Shown here: positions 12,842 through 20,972 of the stretch, in pieces
Numbering within the stretch: position 1 is the stretch's first letter
Layout: each line of letters begins with the position of its first letter
IMG/VR virus record: IMGVR_UViG_3300030107_002542
Coordinates: 1-44,235 of that record
Reading direction: 5' to 3' (one strand)
Length of the DNA: 44,235 nt
Source: a virus
Translations under genes and position numbers: made by a program
Notes under the pieces: generated by a model
Databases searched by the model: none
What the model was told of the DNA's origin: nothing
What the model saw: only the letters and a program-made list of their open reading frames with translations

Positions 12842-13408
12842 ATGAAGAATTTGAAGTTAGTTTCACCACAAGCTCAGTGCAAATGGATTTGGTTGGATAA
12901 ACCTCATCCAGAATATGATGTATATCAGATCACTTTGATGCTTCCAGTTAAATCAAAGGAAGCAAAGAGTTGGATGAGAGACATTGATTCTTGGGTGGAT
13001 GAGGAAGTTAAGTCTTCAGGAAAAAAACCATCAGAGCACCTTCCGTACAAAGAAGATGGAGATAATATCCTGTTTAAGTTCAAACAGAAATCTTCTTTCA
13101 AGGACTCAAATGGAGAAAGAAAGAACATCAAAATCCTAGTTGTAGATTCAGATCTGAAACCATGTAAGGTTCAGTTGGGATGGGGATCTAAAGTTAAAGT
13201 TAGTTATTCTCCAATTCCATATACTGTGAATGGAAAATCTGGAGTTACTTTGTACTTCAACTCAGTCCAGGTCTTGGATTTAGTTGAATATGATTCAGCA
13301 GTTTCCACAGGATTTGAGAAGGAAGAAGGTGGGTATTCAGCACCTGATCCTCAAGGTGAACTTCCTTTTGATACTGAATCTGATGATGATGACGATGATG
13401 ATTTCTGA
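12842..13408 (+). CDS. Single-stranded DNA-binding protein (gp2.5-like)
   Basis: 188 aa (T7 gp2.5 is 232). An OB-fold-type core (KWIWLDKPHPEYDVYQITLM, then ILFKFKQKSS, and SKVKVSYSPIPYTVNGKSGV with LYFNSVQVLDLV) is followed by a strongly acidic tail ending in seven Asp and a terminal Phe. T7 gp2.5 uses such an acidic tail with terminal aromatic residue to contact DNA polymerase and primase-helicase. Strong ribosome site AGAAGGAGAAC. It binds ssDNA during replication and recombination. The stop overlaps the start of endonuclease I. Confidence 0.88.
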   Translation: MKNLKLVSPQAQCKWIWLDKPHPEYDVYQITLMLPVKSKEAKSWMRDIDSWVDEEVKSSGKKPSEHLPYKEDGDNILFKFKQKSSFKDSNGERKNIKILVVDSDLKPCKVQLGWGSKVKVSYSPIPYTVNGKSGVTLYFNSVQVLDLVEYDSAVSTGFEKEEGGYSAPDPQGELPFDTESDDDDDDDF

Positions 13409-13757
13409 AACCTATAAGTCAGGTTTAGAAGAATCAATTGCATGGGAATTATTAAGGCAGAAAGTCAAGTTTAAATACGAACCAAGGAAGATTAAATACT
13501 TCATTGAATATAATTATATACCAGACTTTCTGCTTCCCAATGGAATTATGATTGAAGCCAAAGGGTACTTCAGGAAAGAGCATCAGCGTAAACATCGGAT
13601 GCTGAAACAGCAACATCCCGAACTTGATATCAGATTTGTTTTTCAAAAACTGAAGTCACGAGTTCAAGGAAGTAAACTGACATGCCAGAAATGGTGTGAA
13701 AAATATAATTTTAAATATGCAGAGAACACAATTCCAGAGGAGTGGATAAATGAATAA
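13398..13757 (+). CDS. Endonuclease I, Holliday junction resolvase (gp3-like)
   Basis: 119 aa from ATG 13398; ATGs at 13383, 13386, 13389 and 13395 are in the same frame, so the exact start is open. All catalytic residues of T7 endonuclease I are conserved: E11 in KSGLEES, D43 in YIPDFLLPNG, and E53 and K55 in IMIEAKG. Next come HPELDIRFVFQ and a C-terminal IPEEWI like T7. It resolves branched DNA and helps degrade host DNA. The start lies inside the end of the SSB gene (Asp-codon repeat) with no clear ribosome site, so translation is probably coupled. The frame is also open further upstream, but that part reads as a shadow of the SSB gene. Confidence 0.92.
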   Translation: MISETYKSGLEESIAWELLRQKVKFKYEPRKIKYFIEYNYIPDFLLPNGIMIEAKGYFRKEHQRKHRMLKQQHPELDIRFVFQKLKSRVQGSKLTCQKWCEKYNFKYAENTIPEEWINE

Positions 13758-13765
13758 GAGGATTT

Positions 13766-15370
13766 ATGGAAAGTCGGTGTTTAGGACATGAACCTTGCCC
13801 AAGGTGTGGAAGTAAGGACAATCTAGCTGTCTATGATGATGGACATGCATGGTGTTTCACACCTGACTGTGGGTATCGGAGAGGAAAGGACAATATTGAA
13901 GAAGAGGAAACAGATATGAAATTAATTAAAGGGAAACCAGAAGCTTTAAAGAAGAGAGGGATCACCAAAGATACAGTAGACAAGTGGTCTTACCAAGTCG
14001 GAGAGTTCAAAGGTAAGAAAGTCCAGATAGCAAATTACAAAAAGAATGGAAAGACAGTAGCACAGAAACTCAGGTTTCCAAACAAGGACTTTCTATTTCT
14101 TGGAGATACCAAAGAAGCAGGATTGTACGGTAAACATCTTTGGGACAAAGGAAAGATGATCACAATCTGCGAAGGTGAAATAGATGCACTCTCAGTATCA
14201 CAGGCACAAGGAAACAAGTGGCCTGTAGTGAGTATTCCAACTGGTTCTGCAGGAGCAAGGAGAGCCATTCAGAACGATTTAGAATACCTCGAAAACTTTG
14301 AGTCTGTAATTCTAATGTTCGATCAGGATGATGCAGGACAAGTTGCAGTGGATGAATGTGTTCAGTTGTTCTCTCCTGGCAAGGTAAAGGTAGCTGTACT
14401 TCCACTTAAAGATCCAAACGAAATGATCCAAGCAGATCGTGGATCTGAGATTATATCTGCCATCTGGAATGCAAAGAGTTACAGACCAGATGGAATCATA
14501 GATGGTGCAGATACATGGGAATTAGTAAGCACATCTCAAAAAGCGGAGTCAGTTCCATACCCTTTCACAGGACTTAACAACCTTACCCAAGGAATTAGGA
14601 AAGGTGAGATTGTTACTATCACTGCAGGATCTGGAATTGGGAAATCTCAGATATGTAGAGAGATTGCCTATTCACTGATTCTAAAGAACCAGAGGGTAGG
14701 TTATCTGGCACTCGAAGAGAACACAAAGAGAACTGCATTAGGATTTATTGGATTGTATTTGAACAAACCAATTCACCTTCAGAACATTGAATATACTCCA
14801 GAAGAATTAAAAGAAGGGTTTGATGCAGTCTTAGGTACAGGAAATCTATTCCTCTATGACCATTGGGGAAGTATGGAAATAAACCACTTGTTCAATAAGA
14901 TTCGATACCTCGTTAAGGGAGTAGGTTGTAGTCACATTATTTTAGACCATATTACTATCATTCTCTCTGGTTTGGAAGGTGGGGATGAAAGAAGGATGTT
15001 GGACTTTGTAATGACAAAACTCAGAAGTCTTGTTGAAGAAGTTCAATGTTCACTGATCTTAGTTTCTCATCTCAGAAGACCACAGGGAGATAGAGGTCAT
15101 GAGGAAGGAGTCAGGACATCTCTTAATCAACTTAGAGGTTCACACGGAATTGCTCAATTGTCAGACATTGTAATTGGGTGTGAAAGAAACCAGCAAGATG
15201 AAGAGAATTCTGATCTTACTACAGTCAGAGTACTGAAGAACAGATGGACAGGGGAAACTGGAGTATCAGACAGTCTACATTATTCCAAGGAAACTGGAAG
15301 GATGTCAGAAACTCTCTCCAGAGAAGAACAATATGATTTTGAAAAAGAAGATAAAGAGGAGGACTTTTGA
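13766..15370 (+). CDS. Primase-helicase (gp4-like)
   Basis: 534 aa (T7 gp4A is 566). The N-terminal zinc domain has CPRCG (C11, C14) and C30 and C35. The TOPRIM primase has TICEGEIDALS (E136) and ILMFDQDDAG (D186, D188). The RecA-like hexameric helicase has Walker A AGSGIGKSQ (about 287-295), LALEENTKR, ILDHITII and SHLRRPQGDRGHEEG. It ends in an acidic tail closing with EEDF; in T7 the C-terminal Phe contacts the polymerase. It unwinds the fork and lays primers. Internal ATG 13916 (Met51, after AAGAGGAAACAGAT) would give a form without the zinc domain, like T7 gp4B. The last codons carry the ribosome site of the next gene. Confidence 0.95.
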   Translation: MESRCLGHEPCPRCGSKDNLAVYDDGHAWCFTPDCGYRRGKDNIEEEETDMKLIKGKPEALKKRGITKDTVDKWSYQVGEFKGKKVQIANYKKNGKTVAQKLRFPNKDFLFLGDTKEAGLYGKHLWDKGKMITICEGEIDALSVSQAQGNKWPVVSIPTGSAGARRAIQNDLEYLENFESVILMFDQDDAGQVAVDECVQLFSPGKVKVAVLPLKDPNEMIQADRGSEIISAIWNAKSYRPDGIIDGADTWELVSTSQKAESVPYPFTGLNNLTQGIRKGEIVTITAGSGIGKSQICREIAYSLILKNQRVGYLALEENTKRTALGFIGLYLNKPIHLQNIEYTPEELKEGFDAVLGTGNLFLYDHWGSMEINHLFNKIRYLVKGVGCSHIILDHITIILSGLEGGDERRMLDFVMTKLRSLVEEVQCSLILVSHLRRPQGDRGHEEGVRTSLNQLRGSHGIAQLSDIVIGCERNQQDEENSDLTTVRVLKNRWTGETGVSDSLHYSKETGRMSETLSREEQYDFEKEDKEEDF

Positions 15371-17112
15371 ATATTATACTCGACATTGAAACAGATGGGT
15401 TACTGGACACTCTCACAAAAGTTCACTGTGTAGTAATCAAGGAACTAGTCGGACCACATTGTGATGTCCTTCAAGTAGCTACTAAGGAGAGTGAGATTAA
15501 ATCTATCCTGAGAACTTTAAAAGAGCATCATGTAATTGGACACAACATCTTAGGATTTGATTTGGAAGTTCTTAGAAGACTATATGATTTTGAAATTCCA
15601 GTGAAGCAAGTAACAGATACCTTAATTATTTCCAGACTTTTACACGCAGATCTGCGAGAAGAAGACAAAGCACTTCAGAGAATCGAACCTAAGTTTTGGG
15701 GATCACATTCTCTGGAAGCATGGGGATACAGATTAAATCATTTTAAGGGAGATTTTGGAAACACTTTGGAAGACTTCCAGGAACTTTCCCAAGAGATGAT
15801 TGATTACTGTATTAATGATGTCCATCTTACGGATATTTTATGGAAAAATTTTGCACAGCGTTTACCAAATAAGAAATCGATAAAATTGGAACATAGGATT
15901 TCCGAAATTTGCAACCAACAGGAGAAATATGGATTCAAATTTAATGAACAAAAAGGGATCAACTTATACCTTACACTCTCAAAGAAAAGGGAGAGTCTTT
16001 CCAAGAAACTCAAAGAAGTTTTCGGGTCATGGATCATTGATGAGGGAGAAAGAAGGGAAGGTCTTTACAACAAGATTAAGATTGTTGAGTTCAACCCTGC
16101 TTCGAGACAACATATTGCTAAACGACTTAGGGAACTCAGAGGATGGCAACCCAAAGAGTTCACACCATCTGGAGAAGCTAAAGTTGATGAGACTGTTCTC
16201 AAAAAGTTAGACTATCCAGAAGCTCAACTGATGAGTGAATATTTAATGTTAAACAAACGCATTGGTCAACTTGCAGAAGGAGATCAAGCATGGTTAAAAC
16301 TAGTTAAAGCAGGGAGATTACATGGAAAAGTCAATACGATGGGAGCACAGACTTCGAGGTGTTCTCACTCGCAACCTAACATTGGTCAAGTTCCGAATAC
16401 AAACGCACCCTATGGGAGAGAATGTAGGGAACTATTTGAATCGGATAAGGGAAAAAAACTATTGGGGATTGATGTCTCTGGCCTTGAGCTTCGGTGCTTA
16501 TCTCATTATATGGCTAGTTATGATGATGGTGCTTATGGTAAGAGACTCCTTGAGGAGGATATTCACACTGTTAATCAGGAGGCCGCTGGATTGGCTAGTA
16601 GAGACCAGGCAAAAACTTTCATATACGGTTTTTTGTATGGCGCAGGAGATCAAAAAATCGGTGAGATCGTGGGTAAAGGGAGAAAAGAAGGGAGTAATTT
16701 AAAGAAGAAATTCCTTGAAGAACTTCCTGCATTAAAGAATCTCAGGACTGCAGTCCAAAACAAAGCAAAGGAGAAAGGATATCTCAAAGGGTTAGATGGT
16801 AGAAGAGTGCCTGTTAGATCACAACATGCAGCTTTAAATACTTTATTGCAATCTGCAGGAGCTATCATCTGTAAACGATGGGTAGTGGAATTACATTCAC
16901 TCCTTAAAAAAGAAGGCTTTGTGCGTGGACAAGATTTTCACCAAGTAGCATTTGTTCATGATGAAGTTCAACTCTCAGTCAAGAAGGAATATGCAGAACA
17001 AATTGGAAAAATATGCGTTCAAGCAATCCAAAACACAGGGGAGAAATTTAGATTTAGAATTCCCCTCACTGGAGAATTTTCCATTGGACAAAACTGGTCC
17101 GAAACCCATTAA
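15367..17112 (+). CDS. Family A DNA polymerase (gp5-like)
   Basis: 581 aa (T7 gp5 is 704). The 3'-5' exonuclease has ILDIETDG (D6, E8), HNILGFD (D65) and YCINDVH (D151). The polymerase has motif A LLGIDVSGLELR (D369), motif B RDQAKTFIYGFLYGAG (R412, K416, Y420) and motif C VAFVHDEVQLS (D532, E533). The start is TTG at 15367, overlapping the primase stop (TTGA) behind AGAGGAGGA; the protein begins directly at the first exonuclease strand, so no longer form is likely. Where T7 has its thioredoxin-binding insert this protein has only about 20 residues (about 221-241). Confidence 0.96.
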   Translation: MNIILDIETDGLLDTLTKVHCVVIKELVGPHCDVLQVATKESEIKSILRTLKEHHVIGHNILGFDLEVLRRLYDFEIPVKQVTDTLIISRLLHADLREEDKALQRIEPKFWGSHSLEAWGYRLNHFKGDFGNTLEDFQELSQEMIDYCINDVHLTDILWKNFAQRLPNKKSIKLEHRISEICNQQEKYGFKFNEQKGINLYLTLSKKRESLSKKLKEVFGSWIIDEGERREGLYNKIKIVEFNPASRQHIAKRLRELRGWQPKEFTPSGEAKVDETVLKKLDYPEAQLMSEYLMLNKRIGQLAEGDQAWLKLVKAGRLHGKVNTMGAQTSRCSHSQPNIGQVPNTNAPYGRECRELFESDKGKKLLGIDVSGLELRCLSHYMASYDDGAYGKRLLEEDIHTVNQEAAGLASRDQAKTFIYGFLYGAGDQKIGEIVGKGRKEGSNLKKKFLEELPALKNLRTAVQNKAKEKGYLKGLDGRRVPVRSQHAALNTLLQSAGAIICKRWVVELHSLLKKEGFVRGQDFHQVAFVHDEVQLSVKKEYAEQIGKICVQAIQNTGEKFRFRIPLTGEFSIGQNWSETH

Positions 17113-17113
17113 C

Positions 17114-17515
17114 ATGAGTAAGTATAACACTTCTATTGGCCTATCAGGGGAAGCACTTGTGCGTTATTTATTGCACATGTGGAAGTATGATGTTTATTCA
17201 CCTGATAATCCTAGCAAGACAGTAGACTTTGCAATTAAGAACGGAGATGAGTGGGCAACCATTCAAGTTAAGACTACTGTTTCCCGAAAAGGAGTCCACT
17301 TAAAACGAGGATGTGTACGGAATGGAAAACTGTCTGCGTTCAAATATGATGAACAGGATTTTGATTATTTATTTGCAGTTAGGTTTCCAAAAGTTTTTGT
17401 TATTCCCTTCATGTCTATTGAAACTATTTCATACATTGGGTTCAAAGATTATACACAGTTTTCTTATGACCTGAATGATCCTGAAACATACTCTAATCCA
17501 CCTAAATTATTATGA
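17114..17515 (+). CDS. PD-(D/E)XK-type nuclease, probable
   Basis: 133 aa from ATG 17114, one base after the polymerase stop. The frame is open further upstream, but that overlaps the polymerase and is its shadow. An early helix has Glu13 (GLSGEALVRYLL). The active-site pattern is TVDFAIKNG (D38) followed by TIQVKTT (Q51-x-K53). This matches the D...(E/Q)xK core of the PD-(D/E)XK group, where IQVKTT is common. The later half (KYDEQDFDYLFAVRFPKVFV) fits the same family. It could resolve or cut branched DNA, or act on host DNA beside endonuclease I. Substrate unknown. Confidence 0.7.
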   Translation: MSKYNTSIGLSGEALVRYLLHMWKYDVYSPDNPSKTVDFAIKNGDEWATIQVKTTVSRKGVHLKRGCVRNGKLSAFKYDEQDFDYLFAVRFPKVFVIPFMSIETISYIGFKDYTQFSYDLNDPETYSNPPKLL

Positions 17516-17601
17516 TTGAATATTTATTATGGAAGCATTTAATTTATCTCGTTTGGATAGCAGTAACTATAGCACATTGGGGAGAACCGCATGGTTTCTA
17601 G
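17512..17601 (+). CDS. Tiny membrane peptide, 29 aa
   Basis: Starts in an ATGA overlap with the nuclease stop and ends 11 bases inside the exonuclease gene, filling the gap exactly. Apart from its ends it is one hydrophobic segment (YLLWKHLIYLVWIAVTIAHW). Short enough to be chance, but the coupling at both ends and the membrane-like content favour a real gene. Function unknown. Confidence 0.35.
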   Translation: MIEYLLWKHLIYLVWIAVTIAHWGEPHGF

Positions 17602-18334
17602 AGTCGCAGTAATTGATGCAGACATTTTACTTTACAAAGCTTGCAGACTTGCTGAAGAAGAAGTTGATTGGGGAGATGATCAATGGGTTCTTTGGTCAGA
17701 TCTGAATGTAGTGAAAGATATATTTGATACTCAAGTAGACAGTATCGTAGATGAGATGGGTGCAGATAGAACCATCCTTTGTTTTTCAGATAAAGAGAAT
17801 TACCGAAAAAAAATTAATCCAGAATACAAAGCAAATAGAAGAGGAGGTAGAAAGCCATTATGTTTTAAGCAAGCTCTTCAGTACTGCAAAGATTCATACC
17901 CCCATAGGGTATTTAAAACTTTAGAAGCTGATGATGTGATTGGCATTATTGCTACTACTGAAAATGAAAATGAATATGTTGTGGTATCAGAAGATAAAGA
18001 TCTACTTACAGTTCCTGGAATGCATTGGGATTTAACAGAGAAGAGAATCTTTAACATCTCTGAAGAAAAAGCTGATTACAATTTTTTTCTACAGACACTG
18101 GTTGGAGATTCAGTAGATAACTACAAAGGATGTCCAAAGGTAGGAAAGGTCACTGCAGAAAAAATATTGGCAACTGCCAGAAAAGATAAAAAGGATCTTT
18201 GGAAAACAGTTGTAGATGAATTTAAAAGCGCAGGACTTACTAAAAAGGATGCAGTAATTAATGCTCGTATGGCAAGAATACTTCGGAGCCATGAGTACAA
18301 TCTTCAAACAGGAAAAATAAAACTCTGGAAATGA
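17591..18334 (+). CDS. 5'-3' exonuclease (gp6-like)
   Basis: 247 aa (T7 gp6 is 300). FEN/PIN-fold exonuclease with the acidic metal-binding residues in order: AVIDADILLY (D9, D11), LEADDVIGI (E112, D114, D115), SEDKDLL (D135, D137) and GDSVDNYKGCPKVG (D173, D176), the last being the helix-hairpin-helix region. It removes RNA primers and degrades host DNA to supply nucleotides. Ribosome site GGGGAGAACC. The stop overlaps the next start by 4 bases. Confidence 0.93.
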   Translation: MVSRVAVIDADILLYKACRLAEEEVDWGDDQWVLWSDLNVVKDIFDTQVDSIVDEMGADRTILCFSDKENYRKKINPEYKANRRGGRKPLCFKQALQYCKDSYPHRVFKTLEADDVIGIIATTENENEYVVVSEDKDLLTVPGMHWDLTEKRIFNISEEKADYNFFLQTLVGDSVDNYKGCPKVGKVTAEKILATARKDKKDLWKTVVDEFKSAGLTKKDAVINARMARILRSHEYNLQTGKIKLWK

Positions 18335-18630
18335 CTAATTATAATTTTGAACAACATCGTAAAGATTGGAGTAACTACGTTAATGATCAGGAGAACATGA
18401 AAAAGATTTATGAGAATGCAGAAGTAACTAATCCAAAACATTATGACAAAGTGGGATTTGGTATTCAGCCACTTCAGTACATTATTGCAAACGAATTAGA
18501 TTTTTTAGAGGGAAACATTATCAAGTATGTTTCAAGGTATCCACATAAAGGTGGAGTAAATGATTTATTAAAAGCGAGAACTTATTTAGAAAAACTAATT
18601 GAAAGAGAGAGGATCAAACATGAAAAATAA
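18331..18630 (+). CDS. DUF3310-family protein, 99 aa
   Basis: The conserved DUF3310 core is clear: NPKHYDKVGFGIQPLQYIIA, then LDFLEGNIIKYVSRYPHKGG and NDLLKARTYLEKLI. This phage family is sometimes called nucleotide kinase-like, but the reaction is not established. It overlaps the exonuclease by 4 bases and the ribonucleotide reductase by 11, placing it in the nucleotide-supply group. Confidence 0.85.
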   Translation: MTNYNFEQHRKDWSNYVNDQENMKKIYENAEVTNPKHYDKVGFGIQPLQYIIANELDFLEGNIIKYVSRYPHKGGVNDLLKARTYLEKLIERERIKHEK

Positions 18631-20554
18631 ATTACCAACGCAGTACCAAGAGTTCATTCATTTAAGCAGATATTCAAGATGGTTACCAGATGAAGGAAGA
18701 AGAGAAACATGGAACGAAACAGTAGGAAGATATTTTGATTTCTTTGAAGAACATTTAAAGGACAACTGTTCGTACACAATACCTGAGAAACTTAGGAGGG
18801 AACTAGAAGATGCTGTTCTGAGTCTAGAGATTATGCCATCAATGCGTTGTCTTATGACTGCAGGACCAGCCTTACATAAAGAGAATATTGCAGGGTATAA
18901 CTGTGCGTATACTCCAGTAGACACAATGAAGTCCTTTGATGAGATTCTGTATGTCCTTATGAACGGAACAGGAGTTGGGTTTAGTGTGGAATCTAAGTTT
19001 ACCAATCAACTTCCACAAATTCCTGATGAACTATACCCCACTGATACGGTGATTGTAGTAAGAGATTCCAAACTTGGTTGGGCTAAAGCATACAGGGAAT
19101 TGATTTCATTACTTTGTACTGGCTTAATTCCTAGTTGGGATATGTCTAAAGTCCGTCCTTCAGGATCGGTACTTAAAACTTTTGGAGGAAGAGCAAGTGG
19201 ACCTGAACCACTGGAAGCATTGTTTCAGTTTACGGTAGATAAGTTTAAAGGAGCTACAGGAAGAAAACTCAGGTCACTGGAATGTCATGATATAGTCTGT
19301 AAAGTTGCTGAGTGTATTGTAGTAGGAGGAGTAAGAAGAAGTGCACTACTGTCTCTTTCAGATCTTGGAGATGATGAACTCAGGAACTGTAAGTCTGGAG
19401 AGTTTGGATATGAGAATGCTCAAAGATATCTTGCAAACAACTCTGCAAACTATCATGCAAAGCCAGATCTTGGAACATTTTTAAAAGAGTGGAGAAGTCT
19501 CTACATGTCCAAGTCTGGTGAACGTGGAATCTTCTCTTCATTTAATGCAAAGAAACATACAGAAAAATTAGGAAAGAGAAGAAAACTATTATCTGATTTT
19601 GGTACAAATCCATGTAGTGAGATTATCCTAAGACCCAACTCATTCTGTAATCTAACAGAAGCAGTTATTAGGGCAGAAGATAATTGGAAAGACATAGAAC
19701 GAAAGGTCAGGTTAGCTTCCATCTTAGGAACTTGGCAGAGTACTCTTACTAATTTTAGGTACATTTCAACTAAGTGGAAAACAAATTGTGAAGATGAAAG
19801 ATTGCTTGGAGTTTCCCTTACAGGAATTATGGATAACCATTTAACCAATTGCCATGATTTAGAAACGCCATCAGATATTGATAATGTTTCAGAACAATTG
19901 GAAATATTAAAAGCAAGTGCAGTAAAGCAAAATAAAGAAACAGCAAAGGAATTGGATATTAATCCTTCGGCTGCAATTACTGCAATCAAACCTTCAGGAA
20001 CTGTCAGTCAGTTAGTTGATTCTGCTTCTGGAATTCACACAAGGCATAGTCCTTATTACATTCGGACAGTCAGGGGAGACAAGAAAGATCCAATTTCAAA
20101 ATTGATGATTGATCAGGGAGTACCATACGAAGACGATGCAGTTAAACCTGAGACAGGAGTAGTCTTTTCCTTTCCTGTAAAAGCTCCTGATAATGCAGTG
20201 TGTCGAAATGATCTTTCAGCAATAGATCAGTTAGTAATTCATAGTGTGTACTCTGAAGCATATACGGAACACAAAGTATCACAGACTATTTCTGTTAAGG
20301 AAGATGAATGGTTACCAGTAGGTTCATTTGTCTTTGAACACTTTGATGGTATCTCTGGAGTATCCTTTTTACCTCATTCAGATCATGTATATAAACAGGC
20401 TCCGTATCAAGATTGTACTGAAAAGGAGTACAAATCTTTGTTAAAGAAAATGCCTGAAATTGATTGGTCTAAATTACCTGAATATGAAAGAGATGATTAC
20501 ACTTCTGCTTCCCAGGAATTAGCATGTTCAGGGGGATCATGTGAAATTGTTTAA
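18620..20554 (+). CDS. nrdJ: Class II (B12-dependent) ribonucleotide reductase
   Basis: 644 aa from ATG 18620 (an upstream in-frame TTG at 18599 is less likely; the ribosome site AGAGAGGATC precedes the ATG). Reduces ribonucleoside triphosphates to deoxy forms using adenosylcobalamin. Visible residues: AGYNCAY (C95), NPCSEI (thiyl radical C332 and E334), SFCNLTE (C343, partner of C95), the phosphate-binding IKPSGTVSQLVDSASG, and a C-terminal CSGGSC pair that passes electrons. The length and the RRSALLSLSDLGDDEL stretch fit the monomeric RTPR type. It supplies dNTPs for replication together with the host-DNA nucleases. The gene looks intact. Confidence 0.93.
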   Translation: MKNKLPTQYQEFIHLSRYSRWLPDEGRRETWNETVGRYFDFFEEHLKDNCSYTIPEKLRRELEDAVLSLEIMPSMRCLMTAGPALHKENIAGYNCAYTPVDTMKSFDEILYVLMNGTGVGFSVESKFTNQLPQIPDELYPTDTVIVVRDSKLGWAKAYRELISLLCTGLIPSWDMSKVRPSGSVLKTFGGRASGPEPLEALFQFTVDKFKGATGRKLRSLECHDIVCKVAECIVVGGVRRSALLSLSDLGDDELRNCKSGEFGYENAQRYLANNSANYHAKPDLGTFLKEWRSLYMSKSGERGIFSSFNAKKHTEKLGKRRKLLSDFGTNPCSEIILRPNSFCNLTEAVIRAEDNWKDIERKVRLASILGTWQSTLTNFRYISTKWKTNCEDERLLGVSLTGIMDNHLTNCHDLETPSDIDNVSEQLEILKASAVKQNKETAKELDINPSAAITAIKPSGTVSQLVDSASGIHTRHSPYYIRTVRGDKKDPISKLMIDQGVPYEDDAVKPETGVVFSFPVKAPDNAVCRNDLSAIDQLVIHSVYSEAYTEHKVSQTISVKEDEWLPVGSFVFEHFDGISGVSFLPHSDHVYKQAPYQDCTEKEYKSLLKKMPEIDWSKLPEYERDDYTSASQELACSGGSCEIV

Positions 20555-20562
20555 TGATATCA

Positions 20563-20579
20563 GTACTTAGTTATAATTT
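20563..20579 (+). promoter_or_regulatory. Promoter-like element before the virion gene block
   Basis: GTACTTAGTTATAATTT resembles the recurring element and holds TATAAT at 20572-20577. It is the last gap (69 bases) before the structural genes start, a natural place for a late promoter. Confidence 0.4.
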
Positions 20580-20623
20580 AAGAGAAAAAAGATATATAAA
20601 ATCACTCATTTAGAAGAAACCGT

Positions 20624-20815
20624 ATGATCGGAGCTTATAATATTTCAGAAGAATTAATATCATGGTTGGAAACTACTTTCCCCAATCAGATACCTAGTGA
20701 AAAGGATTGTACTTTGGAACAGTTGAGAGTTCTCCAAGGACATCAAGAAGTTATTAATGTAATTAAAGCAACTTATCAAGAAAGTTTAGATGATGTGTAT
20801 GATACCAACGGGTAG
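20624..20815 (+). CDS. Hypothetical protein, 63 aa
   Basis: Acidic helical protein (MIGAYNISEELISWLETTFP, then CTLEQLRVLQGHQEVINVIK). I know no function. Genes of this size are often found between the replication and portal genes of marine T7-like phages. The upstream AGAAGAAACC is only a weak ribosome site. The stop lies 17 bases inside the next small gene. Confidence 0.6.
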   Translation: MIGAYNISEELISWLETTFPNQIPSEKDCTLEQLRVLQGHQEVINVIKATYQESLDDVYDTNG

Positions 20816-20957
20816 TCCGTCTAAGGTAGAACCTGAACCAGTTCAAGCTCTTGCTGGTCAAGGTATTACTAATCAGAATCCTTTATTGAAAGTGAACAAA
20901 CCTTCTAAAACTAGGAGAGTAAAGAAAAGTTTAAGAATTAACAAACCATCAAAGTAA
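20799..20957 (+). CDS. Small basic protein, possibly gp6.7/gp7.3-type virion protein
   Basis: 52 aa, starting 17 bases inside the previous gene. It is rich in Pro near the start (TGSPSKVEPEPVQALAGQG) and ends in a basic cluster (KTRRVKKSLRINKPSK). The terminal KKSLRI is close to QTLRI at the end of the 21446 gene and to the K-K-S-L end of T7 gp7.3. This suggests a minor tail or virion assembly protein. The relation is from pattern only. Confidence 0.5.
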   Translation: MIPTGSPSKVEPEPVQALAGQGITNQNPLLKVNKPSKTRRVKKSLRINKPSK

Positions 20958-20972
20958 ATTGATAAAGAGGAT

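Noticed and set aside
13284-13397. Longer upstream frame for endonuclease I
   Set aside because: Reads as an out-of-frame copy of the SSB coding region with no family match; the conserved part begins at about 13398.
16952-17113. Longer upstream frame for the PD-(D/E)XK gene
   Set aside because: It lies within the conserved end of the DNA polymerase; ATG 17114 fits the family start and follows the stop directly.
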